Shown here: one piece after another, positions 55,386 through 64,000 of the stretch
Numbering within the stretch: the stretch's first letter is position 1
Layout of the letters: each line of letters begins with the position of its first letter
From: Coenobita brevimanus
Taxonomy: Eukaryota > Arthropoda > Malacostraca > Decapoda > Coenobitidae
Length of the DNA: 64,000 nt
Direction of reading: 5' to 3'
NCBI GenBank assembly: GCA_032717465.1
Contig: CM064691.1
Location: 1,986,315-2,050,314 of the forward strand
The notes under the pieces: generated by a model
The model's input: the letters and a program-made list of their open reading frames with translations, nothing else
What the model was told of the DNA's origin: nothing
Database searches by the model: none
Position numbers and translations under genes: made by a program

Positions 55386-57960
55386 ACATTTACTACTACT
55401 TTTATTACTACACTATACACAGCCATTGAACTATTATGTACAACAAAGTCCACCTCCCTTTTCTTTCCTGTATGTTTTTCCTGAACTTGGCAGACAATGA
55501 ATATTGCATCAGCAGTCCCCCTGATTGGCATAAACCCAAACTGCATCTCATCAATATTCACTCTTTCCCTTATCATACCTTTTTGGACTTTCTCCATTAT
55601 TTTCATTATCTAATCCAAAAGTTTTATGTCTATAATTTCCTCTTTCCAGGGTAACACCCTTCCCCTTATATACATTTACAATCACACTCTTCAGCTAGTC
55701 ATCTGGGACAACGTTCGTTCGTTTAAGATATCCTTCACCTGAAGTGAAGGCCGGGCCATACATCAGCCCGGTATCTGGGGCAACAAATTCATATATAATG
55801 GAACTTATCTAATCAGTAACTAAACCCATTCCTATATCTCTGGAGGCCTTCAACATTTCAGCAGTCTACCCAGACACAACCATCACCTTCCCCACCTGCA
55901 TCCTGCCAATTGCCCTGCTACTGTAATAGTAGCAGCATCATTCAAAGGCCAAGGGCCAGACACTGGATCTGCTGACTCTAAATCTTCCCTGTTCCAGTCA
56001 AACCCCTCATTCAGCAACTGGTTATAATGCTCTCTCCAGGCATCTTCAATGTCTTCACTGTCCACCACTATCTTTCCTTCATTCTTCACACACTCCTCAC
56101 ATATGATATCCCTATTTTTCCTATTCATCTAATTTGCCACCTAAAATAACATATTCTTCCCTTCAACACTATTAAGATTATCCAGTAAAAGTCTCTGAGC
56201 TTCAGAGTTTGCCCTGTATACCTTCTTTCAAGCCCTGCACTTGACAGCTATGTATTCCCCTCTGTTAACACTCCTTTCCTATTCCCAGAGAAGTAATTTT
56301 TTCTCCTTAACTGTGGCTTCGACACTCTTATCCCACAACCATGTTACCTTACGTCTTGGAGGACCCCTTGCCAATCCACTCAATGAATCAATAACTCTCA
56401 GGAGATTGATTTTGAGAGCTCTCTACTGCTGATTAACACTTCTGTCAACAGCTTCCAGTTCAGTCAATACCCTTCTCATCTCACCACAGAAGGTATCCTT
56501 TATTGCTTGGTTTTTCAATTTCCATATTCTCCTCCTGGGTGCAAAGGTCCTCTTCTTCACCACCAACTCCTTCAGCATCATCTCATATGCTGTATCAGTA
56601 ATTTGTGTTTCTGTATACATTCTTCACTACCTATAACTTCAACGTCCTTCACCAACCAGTCTTTCACTCCCACTCCTTCATGCAGGCAACAGGTCAACTC
56701 TGGAACTGTTTTCGTTTGTCTGTATTTCCTACCACCTATGACCTCTAGTCTTGTAACCACAGTGTGTCCAAGAATCTCAAAATGAAGGGATATTGAATTT
56801 GTCTATCTATTACCATGTCTTAATAACTTCTTGGAGAGAACAATCTTGCTGGCTTCTGGCCTTTGATTCCTTCTTCCTTCTATCTATCTATCTATCTATA
56901 GCCCGATGCCCTAATCCCGCAAAGGGTGGCCGCTGACAAAACGCCTCCAAGTCACTCTGTCACCCACCATTTGACTCCCCTCCCCCCAAATCACCCCCCC
57001 CTCCCTCATATACCTCTCAACTCCATCCCTCCACCTCATCCTCGGTCTACCTCTCCCTCTCCCTCCCTCCACCTCACCTACATACACCCTCTTAGTCAGT
57101 CTTTCATTCTCCATTCTCTCCACATGTCCAAACCACCTCAGTGTATTTCTCCTAATCTTTTCAACCACATCCACATCTACCCCACAACGTTCCTTCACTT
57201 CTTCATTCGTCAACCTGTCCCTCCACGTCACTCCACATACTCCTCTCAAGTAACTCATTTCCACTGCTCTCACTCTTGACTTGTTCCCCTCTTGCAAGGT
57301 CCACGCCTCGCTTCCATACGTCAGGGTAGGGATCACAATACCATCATGCAGTGACTTCTTAACTTCCATACTCACCTCCCTATTTCTCATCACTGCTTTC
57401 AGTGTACCAACAACCTTTCTTCCCTGCTGTACCCTTTCACGTACTTCATCCCCCAAAGTTCCATCCTTGCTCATCACACTACCCAAGTACTTGAATGCAC
57501 TCACATTCTCCATATCCTCACCATCCAATCTCACTGCACACTCTGTGACTTCATTCCTCTCAAACACCATAACTTTACTTCCTTGCATAAAGAAAATAAT
57601 CCTATCAGCCATCTTGACCAGGAAATAGTCAATCTGGCTACTATTACCCTCAGACTCATATGTAATCACCCTACTCTCTCCTTTCTGAAAATGCATGTTG
57701 CACACATCCATGTCCACTACCTCACCAAATTCGAGTATCCATTCCCTTTCCACATTCCTTGTGCAATATGCACATTCCCCATGTACCCCTTCATATCCTT
57801 GAGTTGTTTCATCTACATGACCATTTAAATCCCCAACCAAAACTACAATCTCATCATCCCCCATACCACCAACCACACATATCATCTCAAAACCTATCTT
57901 TTTCTACATCATTCAAGCCAACTTTTGGAGCATATGCTGATATAACTGAAATCATGCATT
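55346..57960 (-). mobile_element. LINE family E, interrupted by an RTE-like copy
   Basis: Minus strand, colinear from 57885: endonuclease VLVGDLNGHVDETTQGYEGV, HGECAYCTRNVEREWILEFG and ITYESEGNSSQIDYFLV; then after the RTE insertion (56880-57600) GHTVVTRLEVIGGRKYRQT, VVKKRTFAPRRRIWKLKNQA, VDSEDIEDAWREHYNQLLNE and finally REVRVNIDEMQFGFMPIRGT-type reverse transcriptase start (55606-55346). The catalytic YADD region is missing. Dead copy. The clade was not determined. Confidence 0.8.
56880..57600 (-). mobile_element. RTE-like LINE 3' end, young copy
   Basis: Tail (GATA)n at 56881-56898 on the minus strand, then the reverse of ...FVSGHPLRD. The frame is open from FERNEVTECAVRLDGEDMEN to the stop at 56911 and fuses upstream with the endonuclease of LINE family E to give a 324-residue frame starting at 57885. 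Almost identical to 1660-2360. Confidence 0.92.
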
Positions 57961-57963
57961 AAT

Positions 57964-58212
57964 AATAAATCTATCTATCTATCTATCTACTGCCAGACGC
58001 CATAATCCCATAAGGGGCGGCCATTTGACTTTGAGTTATTTGTTTTACAGGGAAGGGCACCAACCCTCCACCAACCCACTTGTTGACACGTACACAGCAC
58101 GTATGCTTTGGTTATACGGTAACCACCTAGCGTTGTAAATGGTTTCTTGGTTTACAGGAAACAAAATGGCTTGTCACTCAATGAAAAGCCACTTGTAAAG
58201 GAAAGAAAAATA
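57964..58212 (-). mobile_element. SINE-like element, GATA-tail type, copy 4 (5' truncated)
   Basis: (GATA)n tail at 57970-57987, then CTGCCAGACGCCATAATCCC, GGGCGGCCATTTGACTTTGA, ACCAACCCTCCACCAACCCA and the core hairpin GTAAATGGTTTCTTGGTTTA...AACAAAATGG, stopping near 58212 next to a (TAA)n run. The head is missing. Confidence 0.85.
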
Positions 58213-59382
58213 ATAATAATAATAATAATAATGTATAGTTGTGAGTAAAAGATGGAAGAAGAACATAAGAGAGTATGGATCAGTTGGGTCAAGGATTGTG
58301 TGGGTAAGTTTGAAAGTTGGAATACAAATGTATTTACCTATTTGTATTTACCTATTTGTAGTAAACAGGAATTGAACAATGCTCGTGTTGTCCTGTCTCC
58401 ATATCCACATTTATCAAGTCTACCTTTACACACATGAATGTTTTTCTCATGCACCACCTCTTTGTCTAAGTTGTTCCAATATTTAAGTATTTGTAACTAA
58501 TTGTGATATACACGGAATGTACTATGCTCATGGGTTTCCATTGCTGTTTCTCAATAAGTCAAATTTGGCTTTAAACTCGTTTAAGTTTTTAGACTGGACA
58601 ATCTCTGTGTCCAGGCTATTCCATAAGTCTATACTTCTGTAAGGAAAGCTATATTTCTTGATGTCCTTCAAGAAGCTTGACTTTTTCAATTTCATTCCGC
58701 GTCCTCTTGTTGCTCTCTTATCCCATACAAACAGATCTTCTTTGTCAATTTTATCTACGCCCACCATGGTCCTGAACACTGCAATCATGTCTCCCCTCTT
58801 TCTTCTTTCCTCTAAGGAAGGCAAATCCAGTTTTTCCAGCCTCTCTCTGTATGACAGGTCTGTCAGACTGGGGACCATCTTGGTTGCTGTTCTTTGTATT
58901 CTCTCAATCTTGTTTATATCTTTCTTTTTGTGTGGGGACCACACTACCGCTGCATATTCTAACCTGGGGCGGATCATTGCCACTATCAATTTTTTCATCA
59001 TCTCCTCATCCATATAATGAAATGCTACTCTTATGTTAGTCAAGAGTTTATAAGTCTCTCCAACTATCTTGTTAATGTGCTTTTCTGGTGACAAACTATC
59101 TTGGCCCAGCACTCCCAAATCTTTCTCTTCTCTCCTTTTTGTGATTAATTCATTACCCAACAAATAATTCAGTGATGGCCTCCTGGTACTTTACCCATTT
59201 CCAATATTTTACATTTCTTTACATTAAATTTCATTTCCCACGTCCGGCTCCAATTGTGTATCCTATCCAAATCCCCCTGCAGCATTTTACAATCCTCCTC
59301 AACCTCTACCTTCCTCAGGATCTTTACATCATCAGCAAACAGACTTGCATAACTGTTCACTCCATCTACCATATCCATCCAT

Positions 59383-59480
59383 CCATTGCCAGACGCCATG
59401 TATCCCAAACGGGGTGGTCAAGGGCTTAGAGTTAATTGTTTTACAGGGATGGGCACTAATCCTCCACCAACCCCACTTGT
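59383..59480 (-). mobile_element. SINE tail fragment inside the CR1-like LINE
   Basis: On the minus strand: AAGTGGGGTTGGTGGAGGAT, TAGTGCCCATCCCTGTAAAA, CCACCCCGTTTGGGATACAT, GGCGTCTGGCAATGGATGGA. It matches the tail of the 5S-derived SINE (including the CGTTTGGGATACATGGC variant) better than the GATA-tail type, and ends in GGAT units. It splits the reverse transcriptase code between MFLIY and the FADD box. Confidence 0.88.
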
Positions 59481-60139
59481 AAATCAGGAACATTACTGGC
59501 GCCAACACCGAGCCTTGAGGGACTCCACTTGTTACTTCCCTCCATCCAGACATCCTATCCTTTATTACTGTCCTCATTTGTCTGTCTCTCAAAAAGTCTC
59601 TCATCCATTCCAGAAGTTTCCCCTTCAGTCCTCCTATATATTCTAGTTTCCACATTAGTCTTTTATGAGGTACCTTGTCAAAGGCCTTCTCTAAGTCTAA
59701 GTACACACAATCCACCCAACCATCTCTCCCCTGTACCACGTCAATCGCTCTTGAGTAAAAGCTCAACAAGTTAGAAACACATGACCTTCCACTTCTGAAT
59801 TCAAACTGACATTCAGCCAAAATATTCATCTCTTCCAGATATTTTATCCATCTGTCTTTCAGGATTCTCTCACACAATTTTGCGACCATGCTGGTTAGAG
59901 ACACTGGTCTATAATTCAGGGGTTCTTCCCTGTTTCCTCCCTTGTAAATTAGTACCACATTTGCCCTCTTCCATTCTTGTGGCACTTTCCCCTCTTCCAG
60001 TGAGCATACGATTAAACTGTGAATTTTATCCGCCAGTTGTTCTCTGCATTCCTTCAGTACCCAATTAGAAATTCCATCAGGTCCTGGGGCTTTCCTTACA
60101 TCTTGAGTTTCCAGTAATTTATACACTTCCTGTACCTCC

Positions 60140-60482
60140 ACTTTTATATCTTTTATCACAGGAACATTTCTAATCACTCCCTCCCCTTCCACAAGCTCCT
60201 TTTCTTTAGTGAAAACTGACTGGAAACATTTGTTCATTATTTCTGCTTGCATTGCAGCATCCTTAAAGACCCCTCCTTCTACTTTCAGTTTGGTGATTCC
60301 TTCCTTTTGTACTTTTATATCTTTTATCACAGGAACATTTCTAATCACTCCCTCCCCTTCCACAAGCTCCTTTTCTTTAGTGAAAACTGACTGGAAACAT
60401 TTGTTCATTATTTCTGCTTGCATTGCAGCATCCTTAAAGACCTCTCCTTCTACTTTCAGTTTGGTGATTCCTTCCTTTTGTT
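60140..60482 (-). repeat. In-frame tandem duplication of about 171 bases in the CR1-like LINE
   Basis: 57 residues (KEGITKLKVEG, VFKDAAMQAEIMNKCFQSVF, TKEKELVEGEGVIRNVPVIK) occur twice in a row in the linker before the reverse transcriptase, differing by one residue (Glu/Gly). The near identity shows that the duplication is recent. Confidence 0.93.
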
Positions 60483-62187
60483 TCAGTTTGCCATTAACAA
60501 ATCTATAAAACAGTTTGGGTTCATCCTTGCATTTGTCTATTATACCTTTTTCAAAATTCCTTTCTTCTTCTCTACGTATTCTTGTGTATTCATTTCTTGT
60601 TCTTTTATATTCTTCCTTTGTTCTGTTGTTACCTCTCTTTCTCCAATTGTTCCACGCCTTATCTCTCTCTTTTTTTGCTATCATACACCTTCTATTAAAC
60701 CACTCCTTTTTCCTGTTTTCTTTCCCTCTTACTCTTGGTACAAATTTTTCCACTCCCAAATTATAGAGGTCTAGAAAGATATTCCACTTCTTCTGTATCT
60801 CTTTTGTTTCTCTGAATTTTCTCCAATCCGCATTTTCAAAAAAGTTTCTCAATCCTGTAAAATTTGCTTTCCCAAAATTGTATCTTCCCTGTCTATGAAG
60901 CTCGTCTCTTGGCTCGACGTTCCCTATTAACATCTGGAACTCAATGACCACATGATCACTTTTTCCTAAAGGACAGAGATATTTCAATGATTCTATTACA
61001 TCGGGTTCTTTGGTGAACAGTAAATCTAACCTTGATGGTGTGTCCTCACCTCGAAACCGTGTCTCTTTTTTGACCCATTGCGTCATCACATTATTCATTA
61101 TTATATTTAATAACATATTGCCCCATGAATGTGTGCGTGTATGCGCCAACGCAAGATCGTGCAAGCAGAGTGAGAGAAGAGTTCTGGACAAATGTGGAAG
61201 TGTGCATGGAAAAGTTTGGAAGGAATGAGAGAGTGTTTTTGATCGGTGATATGAATGGTAAAGTAGGAAATGTGAAGGTGGATGGAATACTTGGTGAGTG
61301 GGATGTGCCTGCTGAGATAGATGAGAATGGCATGTGTTAGTGGACATTTGTGCTGAGAGGGGGTTGGTGATAGCCAATATCATCTTCAGGCATAAAATGA
61401 TCCACAGGTATACATGGCAAGTGATGAGAAGGGTGGGTGGTGAACTGAATGAAAGGAAGGCAATGATTGATTATGAGTGTGTGGATGAAAGGACGCGAAG
61501 ATGTGTAATGGATGCAAGAGCTTATAGAGGTTGGGGGAGGGGACTTTCTGACCACTACTTGGTGGTGGCCAGAATTAGGATCCAAGTAAGATGGAGAAAT
61601 TGAAGAAGGGAAAGACAAGAGGAAGGAGTAGTTGCAAGAAAAGTGGAAAGGTTACAAAAGGATGAGAAAAAGGCAGAATATAAGAGAGAAGTGGAGGAAC
61701 GATTGGGCAAAAATTAACTGGAGCAGATGGGGGACGTGGAAGGTGCGTGCAGGATATTCACAGAAGAAATATGTGCAGCAGGTGATGTGGTGTGTGGGAT
61801 GAAGAGAAGATGGAGGGGGGTGCAAGGAACAGCGTGGTGGAATGAAGAGGTGAGACAGGCTGTGGCACAAAAGAAGAAAGCATACAATGAATGGATGAGA
61901 AATAGGGATGTGGAGGAAGTTGAGAGGCGGAAGAGAGAGTTATATGTAGAAAGAAAGAGAGAGGTGAAAAGATTAGTAAGAGAGAGTAAGAAGAGAGTGG
62001 ATGAGGAATTTGGAAGGAATTTGAGTGTAAAGTGGAGGGACTGTAAGAAAATGTTCTGGAAAGAGGTGAAGAGAGTAAGACAGGGTGGAAGTGAAGTTAG
62101 CAGGGGAGTGAAAGATAAAAATGGTAGATTACTAGTGGAGAAGGGAGAAAAAGTGAGCAGATGGAGAGAACACTTTAAGGAATTGTT

Positions 62188-64000
62188 TGTCACGAGTTGG
62201 CTAGTGACATTGGCTTTTGTGGGAAACCGCGAACTCTAGTGGAATCCCAGTTTATCGTTCAGTTAACCGCTCACTCAGTCGGGAGTGGTTTTCAGACAAT
62301 ATTCCAATGTGTCACAAATGATCGTCTTTGTGCAAGACATTAGCGCTTCCGCTGAGCGATTTGTTTTGGGCGCGTTTCGCTCATTCTAACCGTTAGTAAG
62401 GCGGCCACAGTACTTGCCTCCTTCCCAAGAGTAAGTCAGTCGAGGTTTGAGCGCCACGAAACCAGGCTGGGCCAGAGCGTAGTGCTGCCGTTCCTGATTT
62501 CCACATACTGTGATAGGCGAGAGACTTAAGCGAGTGCAGTGTCCTTCCAGTAACGACGCCCAGTCATCTGCTTAGTCCACTCTTTGACCAGTATTTCTTT
62601 TCGTTTTCCTAGACTTAAGAGTTTAGTTAAGGTGCTGTTCCCTCACATGCCCGCCGGGTGCGCCGCATGTTGAACCCTCACGCCAGCTTCTGGGGACTGG
62701 GTGATGGGATGTTGTTAAGGTGCTGTTCCCTCACATGCCAGCCGCGTGCGCCGCATGTTGAACCCTCACGCCAGCTTCTGGGGACTGGGTGATGGGATGT
62801 CGTTAACGTGCTGTTCCCTCACATGCCGGCCGGGTGCGCCGCATGTTGAGCTAGGTGGATGCCAGGTTAGAGCTCCCCCTAAACTGGGTGATGGGATGTT
62901 GTTAAGGTGCTGTTTCCTCACATGCCGGCCGGGTGTGCCGCATGTTGAGCGAGGTGCATGCCAGGTTAGAGCTCCCCCGCTAAGAACCCTCACGCCTACG
63001 TTTCCTGGTTAATAATGTAAATAGTGTACTTTTTGTAACATAAGTACTGATTGCTAGGCAGAGAGAGAGAGAAATGATACTTTTGATGCTCCACCTTGAT
63101 TGTTTTCGCAGGTGCAGCTGGTGCGTGCAGCATTGCCGTGCAGATTAGCTGGTCGTCCCTGTCGCATGCTGCCGCCCTTCTCTTCTGCCTCGTTGTCATT
63201 ATTTACTATAAATTTGTATTACATGATTTTACACGTAGGTACAGTTACACCACAACTGTCACACCTACACTGTGTATTACATACATTACGCTACATAACA
63301 ATTAGTTGTTAACATAAATGTAGCGAACATTTCGCTCAGTTTGACCTGAGTACAGGATTTTTCACTGTCGTCACGGAGTTTTTCCCTCAAGCTTGCCTCT
63401 ATTAACGTAAATACAAGGTTTTTTCGCTCACTGGCGACTGCGACTTTCTCCTGTAGCAGGATAGCACACATACCACAGTGTGAATCTTGTGTGGCTGAGT
63501 TAGGAATTATATGTATGTATACTGAAATCTTTTTTCTGAAGAAAAAAAATTTGATTTTCATGGGGCGTAATGTCACGAGTCGGCTAGTGACATTGGCTTT
63601 TGTGGGAAACCGCGAACTCTAGTGGAATCCCAGTTTATCGTTCAGTTAACCGCTCACTCGGTCAGGAGTGGTTTTCAGACAATTTTCCAATGTGTCATAA
63701 ATGATCGTCTTTGTGCAAGACATTAGCGCTTCCGCTGAGCGATTTGTTTTGGGCGCGTTTCGGTCATTCTAGCCGTTAGTAAGGCGACCACAGTACTTCC
63801 CTCCTTCCCACGAGTAAGTCAGTCGAGGTTTGAGCGCCACAAAACCAGGCTGGGCCAGAGCGTAGTGCTGCTGTTCCTGATTTCCACATACTGTGATAGG
63901 CGAGAGACTTAAGCGAGTGCAGTGTCCTTCCAGTAACAACGCCCAGTCATCTGCTTAGTCCACTCTTTGACCAGTATTTCTTTTCATTTTCCTAGACTTA
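62188..64000. mobile_element. Element with terminal direct repeats (TRIM/LTR-like or tandem array)
   Basis: A sequence starting TGTCACGAGT at 62188 recurs at 63571 and runs to the window end: at least 430 bases, nearly identical, period 1,383. The first copy begins exactly where the RTE-like LINE is cut. Before the second copy is ATTTTCATGGGGCGTAA, which could serve as a polypurine-like end. Between them are a 90-base tandem repeat, a GA-rich run and no gag or pol. The layout fits a short non-autonomous LTR element (TRIM) whose 3' repeat leaves the window, or a tandem array of 1.38-kb units. Confidence 0.7.
62629..62995. repeat. Four-unit tandem repeat of 88-100 bases
   Basis: Each unit begins AAGGTGCTGTTCCCTCACAT (one has AACG) followed by GCCGCATGTTGA. 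Units 1 and 2 share the ending CTGGGGACTGGGTGATGGGA; units 3 and 4 carry GATGCCAGGTTAGAGCTCCC-type sequence, so two unit types alternate in blocks. GC-rich compared with its surroundings. Confidence 0.93.

Larger units (their letters stand above)
58334..61115 (-). mobile_element. CR1-like LINE, nearly full reverse transcriptase
   Basis: Minus strand. From 5': part of the endonuclease (RLDLLFTKEPDVIESLKYLC, PLGKSDHVVIEF), a linker (KKEWFNRRCMIAKKERDKAW), reverse transcriptase VRKAPGPDGISNWVLKECRE, NYRPVSLTSMVAKLCERILK, DCVYLDLEKAFDKVPHKRLM, TSGVPQGSVLAPVMFLIY, then after a SINE-tail insertion LFADDVKILRKVEVEED, and the C-terminal part at 59163-58528 (LGVLGQDSLSPEKHINKIVG, PRLEYAAVVWSPHKKKDINK). 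The 3' tail is a short repeat of TTTACCTATTTGTA type at 58335-58363. The frame carries a tandem duplication of about 171 bases. It was inserted in the RTE-like copy. Confidence 0.9.
58228..62187 (+). mobile_element. RTE-like LINE, endonuclease half, split by a CR1-like LINE
   Basis: Block 1 (58228-58333) matches 37792-37890 of the nearly full copy; block 2 (61116-62187) matches 37890-38955 of it. Block 2 encodes VYAPTQDRASRVREEFWTNV, FLIGDMNGKVGNVKVDGILG, RHKMIHRYTWQVMRRVGG and the linker GTAWWNEEVRQAVAQKKKAY up to REHFKEL. The element ends abruptly at 62187 where the TGTCACGAG element begins, so the reverse transcriptase half is not seen. Confidence 0.88.

Noticed and set aside
62629..62995. 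CRISPR-like array
   Set aside because: The units are contiguous tandem repeats of 88-100 bases without unique spacers, in an animal genome.
63286..63576. 96-residue minus-strand frame in the terminal-repeat element
   Set aside because: No gag, protease or polymerase motif; composition ordinary.

Overview
This window is animal genomic DNA that lies almost entirely inside one gene, read on the minus strand. Eleven exons totalling about 3.7 kb join into a part of the giant E3 ubiquitin ligase HERC1. The recognisable anchor is a 1,993-base exon (12426-14418) that carries the HERC1 SPRY/B30.2 domain. Exons run 5' to 3' from 54724 down to 1347, and neither end of the gene is in the window. Gene content is about 6 %, introns are long, and transposons are dense and nested. 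The RTE-like LINEs end in GATA repeats, other elements end in GGAT repeats, and a SINE has a 5S rRNA head. These features suggest an arthropod, most likely a decapod crustacean, but this is inferred from gene and repeat style and no species marker was seen.

Layout, low to high coordinate. 1-11.5 kb holds the last three exons seen (1347-1506, 8729-8898, 11387-11539), with Tigger relics, a LINE split by two DNA transposons, a 5S-derived SINE, a 690-base palindrome made of two SINE copies head to head, and a piggyBac-like MITE ending 92 bases from an exon. 12.4-14.4 kb is the SPRY exon. 14.5-25.3 kb has two exons, a Tigger-like element split by a SINE, a Harbinger-like MITE and a 1.97-kb piggyBac-like element. 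25.4-36.2 kb has a polyA-tailed Jockey-like LINE, LINE relics and one exon. 36.6-40.9 kb has a nearly complete RTE-like LINE and one exon. 42.1-47.6 kb has a second copy of the piggyBac-like element, a trinucleotide microsatellite field, a Tigger-like MITE and one exon. 50-52.3 kb is a dead mariner carrying nested insertions. 52.5-54.7 kb has the two most 5' exons. 54.8-64 kb is almost solid transposon: a LINE broken by an RTE copy, an RTE broken by a CR1-like LINE that is itself broken by a SINE tail, and a 1.38-kb terminal-direct-repeat element at the right edge.

The main biological theme besides HERC1 is an apparently modular set of short non-autonomous retroelements. Copies share a head and a central hairpin core but carry different 3' tails. 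One tail matches the 3' end of the RTE-like LINE, including its stop codon. A related copy has a 5S rRNA head on the same tail. No tRNA, rRNA gene, CRISPR array or complete second host gene was recognised.
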